A stretch of 64,000 nucleotides of DNA from Leptospira_A sp046736045 (GTDB taxonomy: Bacteria; Spirochaetota; Leptospiria; Leptospirales; Leptospiraceae), in the NCBI RefSeq assembly GCF_046736045.1, contig NZ_CP177134.1, positions 620,001 to 684,000 of the forward strand, read 5' to 3'. Every line of letters starts with the position of its first letter. Within the stretch, counting starts at the first letter, position 1. Made by a program: the position numbers and the translations under genes. Below are positions 1 through 7,497 of the stretch, piece after piece. Below the pieces are notes generated by a model that ran no database searches, had not been told where the DNA came from, and worked only from the letters and a program-made list of their open reading frames with translations.

Positions 1-305
1 TACAACACCTCTGCTACAGCGATTCAGATCTGTAACGTAGACAAAGGTTTAGGCTGTTCCGCTTTCGCTCACCGCTACTTACAGAATCGAGGTTTCTTTC
101 TCTTCCTCTGGGTACTAAGATGTTTCAATTCCCCAGGTCTTGCCACTCTTGCGAGTTTACCAGGTTTTGCCTGGTAGGGTTGCCCCATTCGGACATCAAC
201 GGATCAATGCTTGTTTACAACTCCCCGTTGCTTTTCGCAGCAAACCACGTCCTTCATCGCCTTCTAGTGCCTTGGCATCCGCCGTACGCCCTTAATTACT
301 TGACC
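1..305 (-). rRNA. rrl: 23S ribosomal RNA, 5' end (partial, runs off the window)
   Basis: The complement of this stretch reads as the start of 23S rRNA. It begins with GGTCAAGTAATTAAGGGCGT and continues with the conserved GGATGCC, GGCGATGAAGGACGTG and TCCGAATGGGG blocks of bacterial 23S domain I. The mature 5' end is placed at about position 305 by comparison with the E. coli 5' end (GGUUAAGCGACUAAGCG). The rest of the gene lies to the left of the window. No 16S gene, spacer tRNA or 5S lies upstream: after a gene-free gap the next feature is a protein operon. Isolated rRNA genes are characteristic of Leptospira. A promoter with a perfect -35 box sits about 100 bases upstream. Confidence 0.95.
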
Positions 306-403
306 ATATTACTTGAGTAATACCTAAAGTTTTTGTTCGTCTCTCTTGATACAATCATAACTGACTCGGCGTCATCATGATCGTTCGGCGCATTGTTTTT
401 TAA

Positions 404-432
404 TCTTTACAATGTCGTATATTTGTTGTCAA
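404..432 (-). promoter_or_regulatory. Putative sigma-70 promoter of the 23S rRNA gene
   Basis: On the minus strand a perfect TTGACA (-35) at 432-427 is followed, after a 17-base spacer, by TAAAGA (-10, weak match) at 409-404. Transcription would start near 397 and give a leader of about 90 bases before the mature 23S 5' end. An inverted repeat, ATTACT-TG-AGTAAT at 308-321, lies just outside the mature end and may be part of a processing stem. Position and spacing are seen in the sequence; promoter activity is inferred. Confidence 0.55.
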
Positions 433-879
433 TGATCTGGGCTTTTCCCTACAAACTAGTATCTCAAGAGTATTCTCGTAAGATAATCAGTATGTCGGTT
501 TTTCTTTGGCTTACACAGCCTAGAAGCTCTTCCACTTCTATCGATCACAGTTCCCTGCAATCTCCCGCATCAAATCGCCGCACGGGCAATCTCGGTAAAA
601 ACCAGAATCCTAAATGTACCTGCATGGTCAAGGACTTATTATAAAAAATTCACCGATTCCTTTTAAAAAAGAGGACGTGTGTGGGATGAAAACGGAAGGA
701 ATATTCGGGAATTATGTCTCATTAAGAAGTAAAATGAAACAAAACATAACGCGCAATAGTTTACAAAAAGAAAGGTTGCAAGCGACTAAGGTCAAAAAGG
801 CGAACTTATCGGAAATAAATTTCGGGATTTGAGGCGTTAGGTTGACAAATAGGTTAATTCATGCTAAACGAGACACATT

Positions 880-918
880 GGGTGGCGGGTCTAGTTCCCC
901 TCCCAATCAGGGCGGGGG
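880..918. repeat. G/C-rich palindromic intergenic element, copy D1
   Basis: The element reads GGGTGGCGGGTCTAGTT and then a hairpin with arms CCCCTCCC and GGGCGGGG around the loop AATCA. A related but diverged element lies at 12116-12160 (on the complement, CACTCCCCCCGATC then AGGGTGGGGG). A weaker partial match is near 27415-27442. All are in intergenic DNA. Function is unknown. Confidence 0.45.
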
Positions 919-975
919 TACAATATTCACCTTCCCTTATTCCAACGAGCTCTTGTATTTAAAATCTAATCCTCC

Positions 976-1085
976 GCGCCAGGGATCGCAGCGGAAATCC
1001 TTTGCGTTTCCGCAAAGATTGAAGCGAAGAGCCCGATCGGTATTCAAAAGAAATTTCAATAGCCTAACAAATTCGAGGCGCCCAA
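976..1085 (+). repeat. Dispersed hairpin repeat, copy A
   Basis: The core at 976-1040 begins GCGCCAGGGATCGCAGCG and ends AAGCGAAGAGCCCGATCGG. Between them is a perfect stem, CTTTGCG (1000-1006) and CGCAAAG (1011-1017), with loop TTTC. A tail at 1062-1085 reads GCCTAACAAATTCGAGGCGC followed by CCAAC. Copy B at 18211-18323 shares both core flanks and the tail pattern, with a compensatory change in the stem. Copy C at 37659-37743 is more distant. The family is intergenic and its function is unknown. Confidence 0.6.
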
Positions 1086-1225
1086 CTGATTACAAGGAAA
1101 GCCCTTCTCTTAAAAGCAAGGGAGATGTTTTTCGCGGTGGCGAGGCCAAGGAAGGCTGAAGCTTGGGAGTTGTGACAGGAAGTCACGCGAGCAAGAGCGG
1201 ATAACACCGAACGTTGACGTTGGCG

Positions 1226-2893
1226 CTAAAACCGACCGTTGTATTGAAAATAACCGTATGACTCAGGTAAGGCGGATGTTGCAGTTGTCGCAGAGGCACC
1301 ACCGGAACTCTTTCCCGTTCCCATAGGAATGAATCCGAAATCAAAAGATTCGTTATCCCAACCTAACATATAGAAAGTGACCGCGGATACCAACATCAAT
1401 CCGATTCCTATTGTCATAGGTGCGGCTACCATTTGGCGATCTTTACGGGTTTCGATGGGTAAAGTTCCCGCAACATGTTTGTTTTTCCAATAGTTGGAAT
1501 CCGCATCACTAATCAACATGGATTGATAGAGATACCAACCCATAAACTCGGATGGATTTCCTTTCAGCATTGTATCTATCGTTGCATAATTTGTGATTTG
1601 AATCTGAGATCTTGCCGCCTCACGAGCCTTATTCGCCGCGATATTAAAATACAAATAACCCGCATAAAACAAAAGCGTTCCGTAAAGGGAATAAGTTGCG
1701 AAGTCCTTATAAGTATGGTCTAAAAATACATTCTGCTTATTGGGATAATAAATTTCGGACTTTCCGGGTCTCATCTCTATATCGAAAGAAGACACCTTCC
1801 CTTCCTGAGCATCCACTCCCCGAAAGGAATCAATGAATCCTTCTTTCGAAACACGAAGCCGATTCATCCCGACAGGAATAGGAATGTTTTCAATCGGAGT
1901 TTTTCCCAAATGAGTTACTCCCAGATAAACATCCGCTTCTTCATCGGAATAAACCGTTAAAAAAGAAGAACTGGCAATCTTCACCAACTTAACATCAATA
2001 TGAAAAGTTTTACCTGCTTCGAGATGGATTGTTTGTTTAAAAGGATGATATCCTTCCTTAAATACGTATAACTCGCGTTTACCGATAGTGAACTTTTTAT
2101 CCAAAACGGGAGATTTCCCAAGATAAATTCCATCCAGATAAACAAGAGATGATTCCACACCCCCTACTTCTACCTGAACCAGAGTGGTTTCTTTGCCTTG
2201 CAGATACTTACGAATCTCCTCACCCAAAGGTCCCAATTCCTGATAGGAACGAACAAAACTGGTATTATGCGAGAACTTGTAGGATTTGCCCTCATACTCA
2301 TCGAATAATTCCGCATTGATTTTCAAACTTTGATCGGTTGCGGAAAAATCTCCGGTAAGAGTATAATCACATCCGTGTTTGCCCGAAAGTGAATAAGCTT
2401 CTTCAAAAAAAGGTGCTTTGATTTCGAAGATTTGTTTGAGTTCCAGTTTAACATAACGGGGGTCTTTGTCCGGCTGTAAGTTTTTTTTGCCGGATCTGAG
2501 AGTTTGCAAATCTTCAAGGGTTGTGATATCTTTCTTCTTCTTTTTATAACCTTCCGACTCAGCATCGATTTTCTCTTGCAAGGTTTTTTCAGGATTGGCA
2601 CCAAACGAATGATAAATGACTTCCGGATGAGGATATTCTACATAAACATATTCCATATTCCGCAATTCGGAAAATAGAACCGAAGGCAATCCGGTTGCAA
2701 GATAAGAAAATTTGACTTCTTTATTGTTTGTGCGAAAAGGAAATAAACATAACTTTCTTTTTTTTTCGAAAACTACACTTCCCTTTACGGATTGTTCGGG
2801 GAAATGATAATACTGGTCAACAGCAACAAGCGAAGACACGCTTGTGCCGAAAAAACTCAGAATCAAAACAAAAGATGTAAAACTTTTCATCAA
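1226..2893 (-). CDS. Exported PEGA-domain protein
   Basis: This 555-residue protein has an N-terminal signal peptide (about residues 1-25, MMKSFTSFVLILSFFGTSVS). The region up to about residue 230 begins with a TolB-N-like strand pattern (CLFPF near the start) and resembles stress or envelope sensor proteins. Two PEGA-like domains follow at roughly 235-305 and 310-375, each with a 'V(Y)LDG..LGKSP' or 'VYLGVTHLGKTP' hairpin. Two hydrophobic segments, near 400-420 and 495-515, suggest that the C-terminus is membrane-anchored. PEGA domains are common in surface-associated proteins. It is the last gene of the minus-strand operon and starts 6 bases after the OppC-like stop. The exact role is unknown; PEGA assignment is confident, function is not. 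Confidence 0.75.
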   Translation of the reverse strand: MMKSFTSFVLILSFFGTSVSSLVAVDQYYHFPEQSVKGSVVFEKKRKLCLFPFRTNNKEVKFSYLATGLPSVLFSELRNMEYVYVEYPHPEVIYHSFGANPEKTLQEKIDAESEGYKKKKKDITTLEDLQTLRSGKKNLQPDKDPRYVKLELKQIFEIKAPFFEEAYSLSGKHGCDYTLTGDFSATDQSLKINAELFDEYEGKSYKFSHNTSFVRSYQELGPLGEEIRKYLQGKETTLVQVEVGGVESSLVYLDGIYLGKSPVLDKKFTIGKRELYVFKEGYHPFKQTIHLEAGKTFHIDVKLVKIASSSFLTVYSDEEADVYLGVTHLGKTPIENIPIPVGMNRLRVSKEGFIDSFRGVDAQEGKVSSFDIEMRPGKSEIYYPNKQNVFLDHTYKDFATYSLYGTLLFYAGYLYFNIAANKAREAARSQIQITNYATIDTMLKGNPSEFMGWYLYQSMLISDADSNYWKNKHVAGTLPIETRKDRQMVAAPMTIGIGLMLVSAVTFYMLGWDNESFDFGFIPMGTGKSSGGASATTATSALPESYGYFQYNGRF

Positions 2894-2899
2894 CTAACT

Positions 2900-3679
2900 T
2901 TAATTCTCGCTTCGACCGAATGAATATACCAAACAGACAATTCCCAATATGGGAAAAACAACGGAGACCGGAGTTTTTTCGAAATAATCTTTGGAAAAAG
3001 AAATCTGTTCTCCAAGGCCGGGCCCCCAATCGAAAAAACCGGTATCAAGTCCTAAATAAGAAAAAAGCGCAGTTGTCATGATTACTGAGGGAATTCCGGT
3101 CAAAAATAAGTATTCAATCAGGATTCTAAGTGCTGGTAAAAAATGTAACAAAAATATTTGGTTCGATTTGCCGCCCATTGCGTATGCTGCGGAAACATAG
3201 CCGCTATCACTTACCTCTCTGATTTTTGCCTGGAGAGATTCGTAGTTCATCGCCCAATCGGAGAGAACGATTGCAAAGATGACAGTTAATTTCGTTTCAG
3301 GAAAAACTCCGATGATGATGAGTGCCACAAGTAAAGAAGGTAAGGATAAAAAAACAGAAGACAACGATTCAAAAAAAATCGAAAAACGGCCTTCCTTAAC
3401 ATAAGACAAAAACGACAGACAGGAAGCAAAAAGCAAGGTCAAAGCTTTGGCAGGAACACACAACATAACAGTAGCTAATGCCCCATAGGAAAAAAGGGAA
3501 AAATTGTCTCTTCCCAGACGATCGCACCCGAAAACATGCCCCCAGGTTTCAAAAGCACCTAAATTCACATCATCCAACTGAACATAATTAGGTGGTGTGC
3601 CGAGAACGAATCCTGCGACAACGAAAAGTAAAGTCAAAAAACGGATTAAATTGCGGAAAGATATTTTATGTAGAACCAT
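2900..3679 (-). CDS. ABC transporter permease, OppC/DppC-like
   Basis: The 259-residue polytopic protein belongs to the oligopeptide/dipeptide permease family. The OppC signature near residues 50-70 is 'HVFGCDRLGRDNFS', matching the usual 'HxxGTDxxGRDxxSR' block. The EAA loop that contacts the ATPase is visible as 'AAYAMGGKSNQIFLLHFLPA' around 165-185. It is shorter than typical OppC (about 300 residues) and the N-terminal region is compact. Its start overlaps the OppB-like stop by 14 bases, so the two are translationally coupled. No OppD/OppF ATPase and no OppA substrate-binding protein is encoded nearby. These must come from elsewhere, or the pair has another role. Substrate (peptide or nickel) cannot be told from sequence. 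Confidence 0.85.
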   Translation of the reverse strand: MVLHKISFRNLIRFLTLLFVVAGFVLGTPPNYVQLDDVNLGAFETWGHVFGCDRLGRDNFSLFSYGALATVMLCVPAKALTLLFASCLSFLSYVKEGRFSIFFESLSSVFLSLPSLLVALIIIGVFPETKLTVIFAIVLSDWAMNYESLQAKIREVSDSGYVSAAYAMGGKSNQIFLLHFLPALRILIEYLFLTGIPSVIMTTALFSYLGLDTGFFDWGPGLGEQISFSKDYFEKTPVSVVFPILGIVCLVYSFGRSEN

Positions 3680-4568
3680 AAGTCTCTCCGCTTAATTTTT
3701 TCTGCCATTTCATGGCAAAACGATTCAAAATATAAAAAACAACCCCGGTATACAAAAGTAAGGTGGAAAGCAAATCGGTATCCATCGACTTGATGGAAAA
3801 AAACAGCGATTTTCCTATTCCCGGAAAAAAGAATATTTCCTCCACAACCATTGCTCCGGAAATGAGAGAACCGAAATCCAAAACAATGAGTATCATGGTA
3901 ACAGGGAAAACTTTTATAAAAATCTCTTTAAATACGATATGTTTCCAGGGATATCCGCGTGTTTTCAAAAGCAAGATATACGGCGATTCCGCTTCCATCC
4001 AAACCTCTTTCGAATGAAACAGATAAATCCTGGCGAATACCCGCATTCCCAAAGCAACTCCCGGCAACACCACATAATACGTATTCCACGGTTCATAACC
4101 GCCCGGAGGAAATAGTTCCCATTTATAAAAAAACAATAACAGCAAAACCACCGCAGCAACAAACACAGGAGTAGAAAGTATTGTTTCCGAAAGAAAATTC
4201 AAAAGTTTAAACAAAAATCTGGATTTGAAAAACAAACTGACTGAAGAAGATAAAATACCTAAGACCGATCCGAACAAAATCGCAAAAAGAGCAAGATGGA
4301 AACTAGGCAAGATCCTTCCGCCGATATGAGAATAAATATTCTCCCCACTTTGCGTTTTGCCGCCACCTTCCCGGATTATATTTTTCCAAAATTGGAAGTA
4401 AGAAGCACTGACCGCAAAAACAGTGTTAGATGTTTCTCTGTTAATTTTCGAGATTCCACCATCTGCATACAAAAATTCTTTATCTTTGGCACGATAGATG
4501 GAAATAAAATTGGCAATAAAGCTAAGTAAAACAAGGAAAAGAAAAAAGCGGAGGATTTCCGATTTCAC
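3666..4568 (-). CDS. ABC transporter permease, OppB/DppB-like
   Basis: A 300-residue inner-membrane permease with a first hydrophobic helix at about 7-25, a periplasmic loop, then a block of about five helices. The EAA-like loop reads 'SPYILLLKTRGYPWKHIVFK', matching the OppB pattern of 'D(Y)I..ARAKGLs...v..kH.lrN'. It is followed by 'GAMVVEEIFFFPGIGKSLF', equivalent to 'G.vv.E.iF..PGlGrl' of the family. This makes OppB assignment secure. It pairs with the downstream OppC-like gene (14-base overlap) and follows a PTS EIIA gene by 9 bases. The cognate ATPases and binding protein are absent from the window. Confidence 0.87.
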   Translation of the reverse strand: MKSEILRFFLFLVLLSFIANFISIYRAKDKEFLYADGGISKINRETSNTVFAVSASYFQFWKNIIREGGGKTQSGENIYSHIGGRILPSFHLALFAILFGSVLGILSSSVSLFFKSRFLFKLLNFLSETILSTPVFVAAVVLLLLFFYKWELFPPGGYEPWNTYYVVLPGVALGMRVFARIYLFHSKEVWMEAESPYILLLKTRGYPWKHIVFKEIFIKVFPVTMILIVLDFGSLISGAMVVEEIFFFPGIGKSLFFSIKSMDTDLLSTLLLYTGVVFYILNRFAMKWQKKLSGETYGST

Positions 4569-4577
4569 AGATTTAAA

Positions 4578-5039
4578 CTAGGACGGAGAAAGAAACGCCT
4601 TTTGAATCTCTTCAAAATTGCGAGCCTTGATGAGTTTCTCTCTTTCCTCAGGGATGTTTAAAGTTTTTGCAATGAGTGCCAATGTTTTGATATGATCCTG
4701 AAATTTGTTTTTCGGAACAATCAACATGATGAAAATCTGAACCAAAGAATGATCCAATGCTTCGAAATCAATTCCTTTTGGAGCGATCGCCATAGAACAT
4801 CTCAATTCATTTACATAATGGACGGAACAATGGGGAATCGCAACTCCACTACCAATTCCGGTCGACATTGACTTTTCACGATTGAGTAAAGATGTAATGA
4901 TATCTTCTTCGTGGGCAGGATCCAGAGAGGATGTCCCCACCATATGAGAAATCATTTTGCGAATTGCTTCTTCTTTAGAAGAGGCTTCGAAATCAAAAAT
5001 AATATTTTTTGGCTCCAAAATCTCTAGGAGTTGATTCAT
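4578..5039 (-). CDS. PTS EIIA component, PtsN/fructose type
   Basis: This 153-residue protein is the length of a single EIIA-Ntr (PtsN) domain. The phosphorylatable histidine is His70 in 'GIGSGVAIPHCS', a close match to the PTS EIIA type-2 signature. Upstream 'LLNREKSMSTG' is also typical. Such proteins accept phosphate from HPr or NPr; many bacteria use them to regulate transport or metabolism, not to import sugar. No EIIB or EIIC is adjacent, so a regulatory role is inferred. It sits between the RnfD-like gene (35-base gap) and OppB-like gene (9-base gap) in one operon, which suggests a link to redox or transport control. The window alone does not prove that link. Confidence 0.85.
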   Translation of the reverse strand: MNQLLEILEPKNIIFDFEASSKEEAIRKMISHMVGTSSLDPAHEEDIITSLLNREKSMSTGIGSGVAIPHCSVHYVNELRCSMAIAPKGIDFEALDHSLVQIFIMLIVPKNKFQDHIKTLALIAKTLNIPEEREKLIKARNFEEIQKAFLSPS

Positions 5040-5074
5040 TGAAAAAATCCTACTTCCATAATTTTAAAAGAAGG

Positions 5075-5977
5075 TTATTTTCCAAGAAAAACCCTCACCA
5101 ATATTGCTTCTATCGGAAAAAAAAGAAGGAACACTAAAAAAGGACTGATTCCGAATTTACCCATTAGCCATGAGATCGGAACCATAACGCAAAAACTGAT
5201 GAGTGAAATGTAAAAAGAACCGTAAAAATTGCGACCAGGAGCCAAATGAACCAGGATAGAAAGCGAGGAAAAGCTCATAATCCACCCAATCGGTAAACTT
5301 CCCGTAGTCATTCCCATGACAGAGTAAATAACAACCCAGCCTAAAAAATAAACGAACAAAAGCGGCCTTCGAAATGCAATCCAGGACACTCCGATCAGAA
5401 TGTATGTTGATAAAAATTCAAGACTGGAGCGAAAGAGAGGATTTTGTCCGTTCACACCAACTAACCAAGGAGATGCGAAATTGGGTCCCAGAGTATTTGC
5501 TTCCACCACCCCCCTTCCCGGAAAAAAAAGAGAGGCCTGTTCACCCGCACGTAACGGAATTCCCATCAGATGGAACAACATATCCCAAAGAAAAAAGAAA
5601 AACAAAATATAAACAAGCAGCCCCAAACGAATTGAATAAAACCGGTTTATAATAACATAAAAAAACACACCGCATAATGCAGCAATGACGGAAAGCACAG
5701 GATGCAACAAAGGAATCGGAATCAGTAAAATCGTCAGAATGATTTGAGTGAATAGAGAGATCGGATAAATTTGTTTCTTTTTCTTTAAGAGATAGAAATA
5801 CAATCCCACTCCGATGACTGCAAGTTCCAAACTAACGGCAATATAAAGAAAAGGCTGATAGATAAAAAACAGAACGAAAGTAACTGTAAGTGAAAATGCA
5901 AAAAACAGATCGGCAAAAATTTCAGAAGATTTGATTCCCCAGCTACCTTCGGATAATATATATAAATTTCGTAACAT
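5075..5977 (-). CDS. RnfD/NqrB-like integral membrane protein
   Basis: A 300-residue protein with about nine to ten hydrophobic helices and short loops, consistent with the RnfD/NqrB fold. Its start overlaps the stop of the RnfC-like gene by one base; that partnership is the main support for the call. In RnfD and NqrB an FMN is covalently attached at a conserved Thr in an 'SGAT'-type motif. I cannot find a clear copy here. The nearest candidate, 'MTTGSLPIG' near residues 225-235, is weak. The length is slightly short for RnfD (about 320-350). It could be a degenerate or specialised RnfD. Its job would be redox-linked ion movement across the inner membrane with RnfC. Confidence 0.65.
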   Translation of the reverse strand: MLRNLYILSEGSWGIKSSEIFADLFFAFSLTVTFVLFFIYQPFLYIAVSLELAVIGVGLYFYLLKKKKQIYPISLFTQIILTILLIPIPLLHPVLSVIAALCGVFFYVIINRFYSIRLGLLVYILFFFFLWDMLFHLMGIPLRAGEQASLFFPGRGVVEANTLGPNFASPWLVGVNGQNPLFRSSLEFLSTYILIGVSWIAFRRPLLFVYFLGWVVIYSVMGMTTGSLPIGWIMSFSSLSILVHLAPGRNFYGSFYISLISFCVMVPISWLMGKFGISPFLVFLLFFPIEAILVRVFLGK

Positions 5978-7137
5978 TATCCTTTTTTCGCCTCTAAGAT
6001 TCTGGACCGTATATCAATTCCGGAAGGACAGTATACCGTGCAAATACCGCATTCGATACAGGATTGTTTTTCAAAATCTTCCCATCTCTTTTTTACAAGC
6101 GCAAACGGATTGGCAGTTGTAGGGCAATAAGTATTGCATTCATTGCAATCGATACAAGCAAATTCATTTCGAATGACGGGAAGACGTTCGTATAACAAGA
6201 GTAAATAATGCTCGTAAATGTCAAAATTGCCCAATGAATTGATATCCAGTGCATTCACAGAATCGAACATACTTTGGAAACTTGCGATTTTATATCTTTT
6301 GTCGTTATTTTGACGGATAAAGTCGAGTGATTGACCGTTGGTCAAAAGGAACTGTCTGGACTCAGTGTCCATTCTTCCCCTTTTATCCACCAAACAGACA
6401 GAAAGGTGGCGCCTGGTAAAGGGTTCGTTATAATACAAGGAACGCAAGATATGATAAATGGTTTCAGGACCTAAGAATAAAATCTTATTGTTTCGAATCC
6501 CTTCATTGACGGAAGGAATGCTCTCACCGGTGATTTTATGAATAAAAAATTCAGGAATCCCAAGAGGGTGCGAGTAATTGATTTTTCCCGAATCAATATG
6601 ACTTAGAATTTCCGCATTGGGAAAGGTAGATTTCAAAAGTAATAAAAACTGATCCAACGGTTCTTTCATCTCCGATTGAATCATTTCATCAAAAGAAAGA
6701 TGATTGTAACGGGTGAAAGGTGAGATGACTATTTTGAAATGATCTTGTGGTGAAAAGGAAGAAAATAGTTTAAGCAAAGACAGATCCGGAAAATCGAGAG
6801 ATGCAAGTGCATCTTCAACGAACTTTTCCAATACTTCCGTAAATGAATAGGATCTGTTTTGATAAGGAGAGCTGGTTTTCCAGACTCCGTCTTGTTTGAT
6901 TTGGAAATGAGTCCCGCCTTCTGTAAGAGTGGCAACTCCATTCACGGGAGCAAGGATGCGCAAGGCACCTGCATCAACTAAAACTTCCCCAAGGCTGACC
7001 CTTTTAGGATAATTTTCTGTAATTTGGCTCCCCGAGGGAACGGCGATTAGGAAATTTCCCTGGATCGTCCGTTCTCTTTTGTTTTCAGCTTTGTGAAACT
7101 TCCGGGTAAATGTTCGAGGAAGTCTTGGAAAAAACAC
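5977..7137 (-). CDS. RnfC-like protein with two [4Fe-4S] sites
   Basis: The 386-residue protein has an N-terminal barrel-sandwich-like segment ('ILAPVNGVATLTEGG', about 60-75) as in RnfC. Its central region would correspond to the flavin/NADH-binding part. Two ferredoxin-type clusters lie at the C-terminus: Cys328/331/334/338 ('CIDCNECNTYCP') and Cys360/363/366/370 ('CIECGICTVYCPSGID'). This architecture matches RnfC, the NADH/ferredoxin-facing subunit of Rnf complexes. It starts with GTG, 6 bases after the stop of the Cys-rich small protein, and overlaps the RnfD-like gene by one base. The glycine-rich flavin-binding loop usual in RnfC is not obvious to me. RnfA, B, E and G are not in the window. 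Confidence 0.75.
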   Translation of the reverse strand: MFFPRLPRTFTRKFHKAENKRERTIQGNFLIAVPSGSQITENYPKRVSLGEVLVDAGALRILAPVNGVATLTEGGTHFQIKQDGVWKTSSPYQNRSYSFTEVLEKFVEDALASLDFPDLSLLKLFSSFSPQDHFKIVISPFTRYNHLSFDEMIQSEMKEPLDQFLLLLKSTFPNAEILSHIDSGKINYSHPLGIPEFFIHKITGESIPSVNEGIRNNKILFLGPETIYHILRSLYYNEPFTRRHLSVCLVDKRGRMDTESRQFLLTNGQSLDFIRQNNDKRYKIASFQSMFDSVNALDINSLGNFDIYEHYLLLLYERLPVIRNEFACIDCNECNTYCPTTANPFALVKKRWEDFEKQSCIECGICTVYCPSGIDIRSRILEAKKG

Positions 7138-7143
7138 ACCGAT

Positions 7144-7422
7144 TTAGACTGCTTTCACCATGTAAATTTCATCTTTAATAGGGAGTTCTTTTTTGAGATT
7201 TTTGATGTAAGGCAAAATCTCTCCCATTTCTTCGTAAAATTCGCAGTTGGTTTGCATTCTTCTGGCAACAGTAAAGTATTTATAGAGTTTTTCTTCTCCA
7301 GAACGCTTAGACCACTTCTTTTTATTACACTTGACGCGGAGTATATATTTATCTTGTTCCGATTCGTATTGGCGAACTACAACACAGTGTAGACAATTCG
7401 CGCAGTAAACTTTTTCACTCAT
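7144..7422 (-). CDS. Small Cys-rich protein, first gene of the Rnf-like operon
   Basis: The 92-residue protein starts with MSEKVYCANCLHC and has further cysteines at the end of a 'RVKCNKKKW' stretch and in 'TNCEFYEE'. The CxxCxxC group plus two later Cys could hold a metal or iron-sulfur site. The protein is basic and soluble, with no signal peptide. A GGGG-type ribosome site lies about 6 bases upstream of the ATG. It is followed directly by the RnfC-like gene (6-base gap), so a role in cluster assembly or electron transfer to RnfC is plausible but inferred. I do not recognise a named family. Confidence 0.65.
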   Translation of the reverse strand: MSEKVYCANCLHCVVVRQYESEQDKYILRVKCNKKKWSKRSGEEKLYKYFTVARRMQTNCEFYEEMGEILPYIKNLKKELPIKDEIYMVKAV

Positions 7423-7497
7423 GGAAGACCCCTGACCTAGGTTGAAATGTACAGCTTTTAGAAATAGACCGTTTCGTCAAGTAAGTACCCCAGCCAC

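Larger units (their letters stand above)
306..1225. other. Gene-free intergenic region with repeats
   Basis: This 920-base stretch lies between the 23S rRNA gene and the end of the PEGA protein gene. It holds the 23S promoter and leader and a G/C-rich hairpin element at about 880-918. It also holds a hairpin repeat at 976-1085 that recurs near 18211. Small inverted repeats occur at 1102-1122 (CCCTT/AAGGG) and near 1174-1190 (GTGAC/GTCAC). Open frames of 60-105 codons exist here, but they lack credible ribosome sites and recognisable protein character, so I call none of them a gene. I see no tRNA or 16S sequence. Confidence 0.6.

Noticed and set aside
835..1085. Integron attC site or gene cassette
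   Set aside because: GTTAGGT (835) and GCCTAAC (1062) are in the wrong order and distance for one attC, no GTTRRRY follows the second, and no integrase gene is present. Kept only as a low-interest test.
393..1159. Open frames of about 70-105 codons (393-644, 614-832, 842-1159)
   Set aside because: No ribosome site, no recognisable protein pattern, and they run through hairpin repeats; more likely non-coding.
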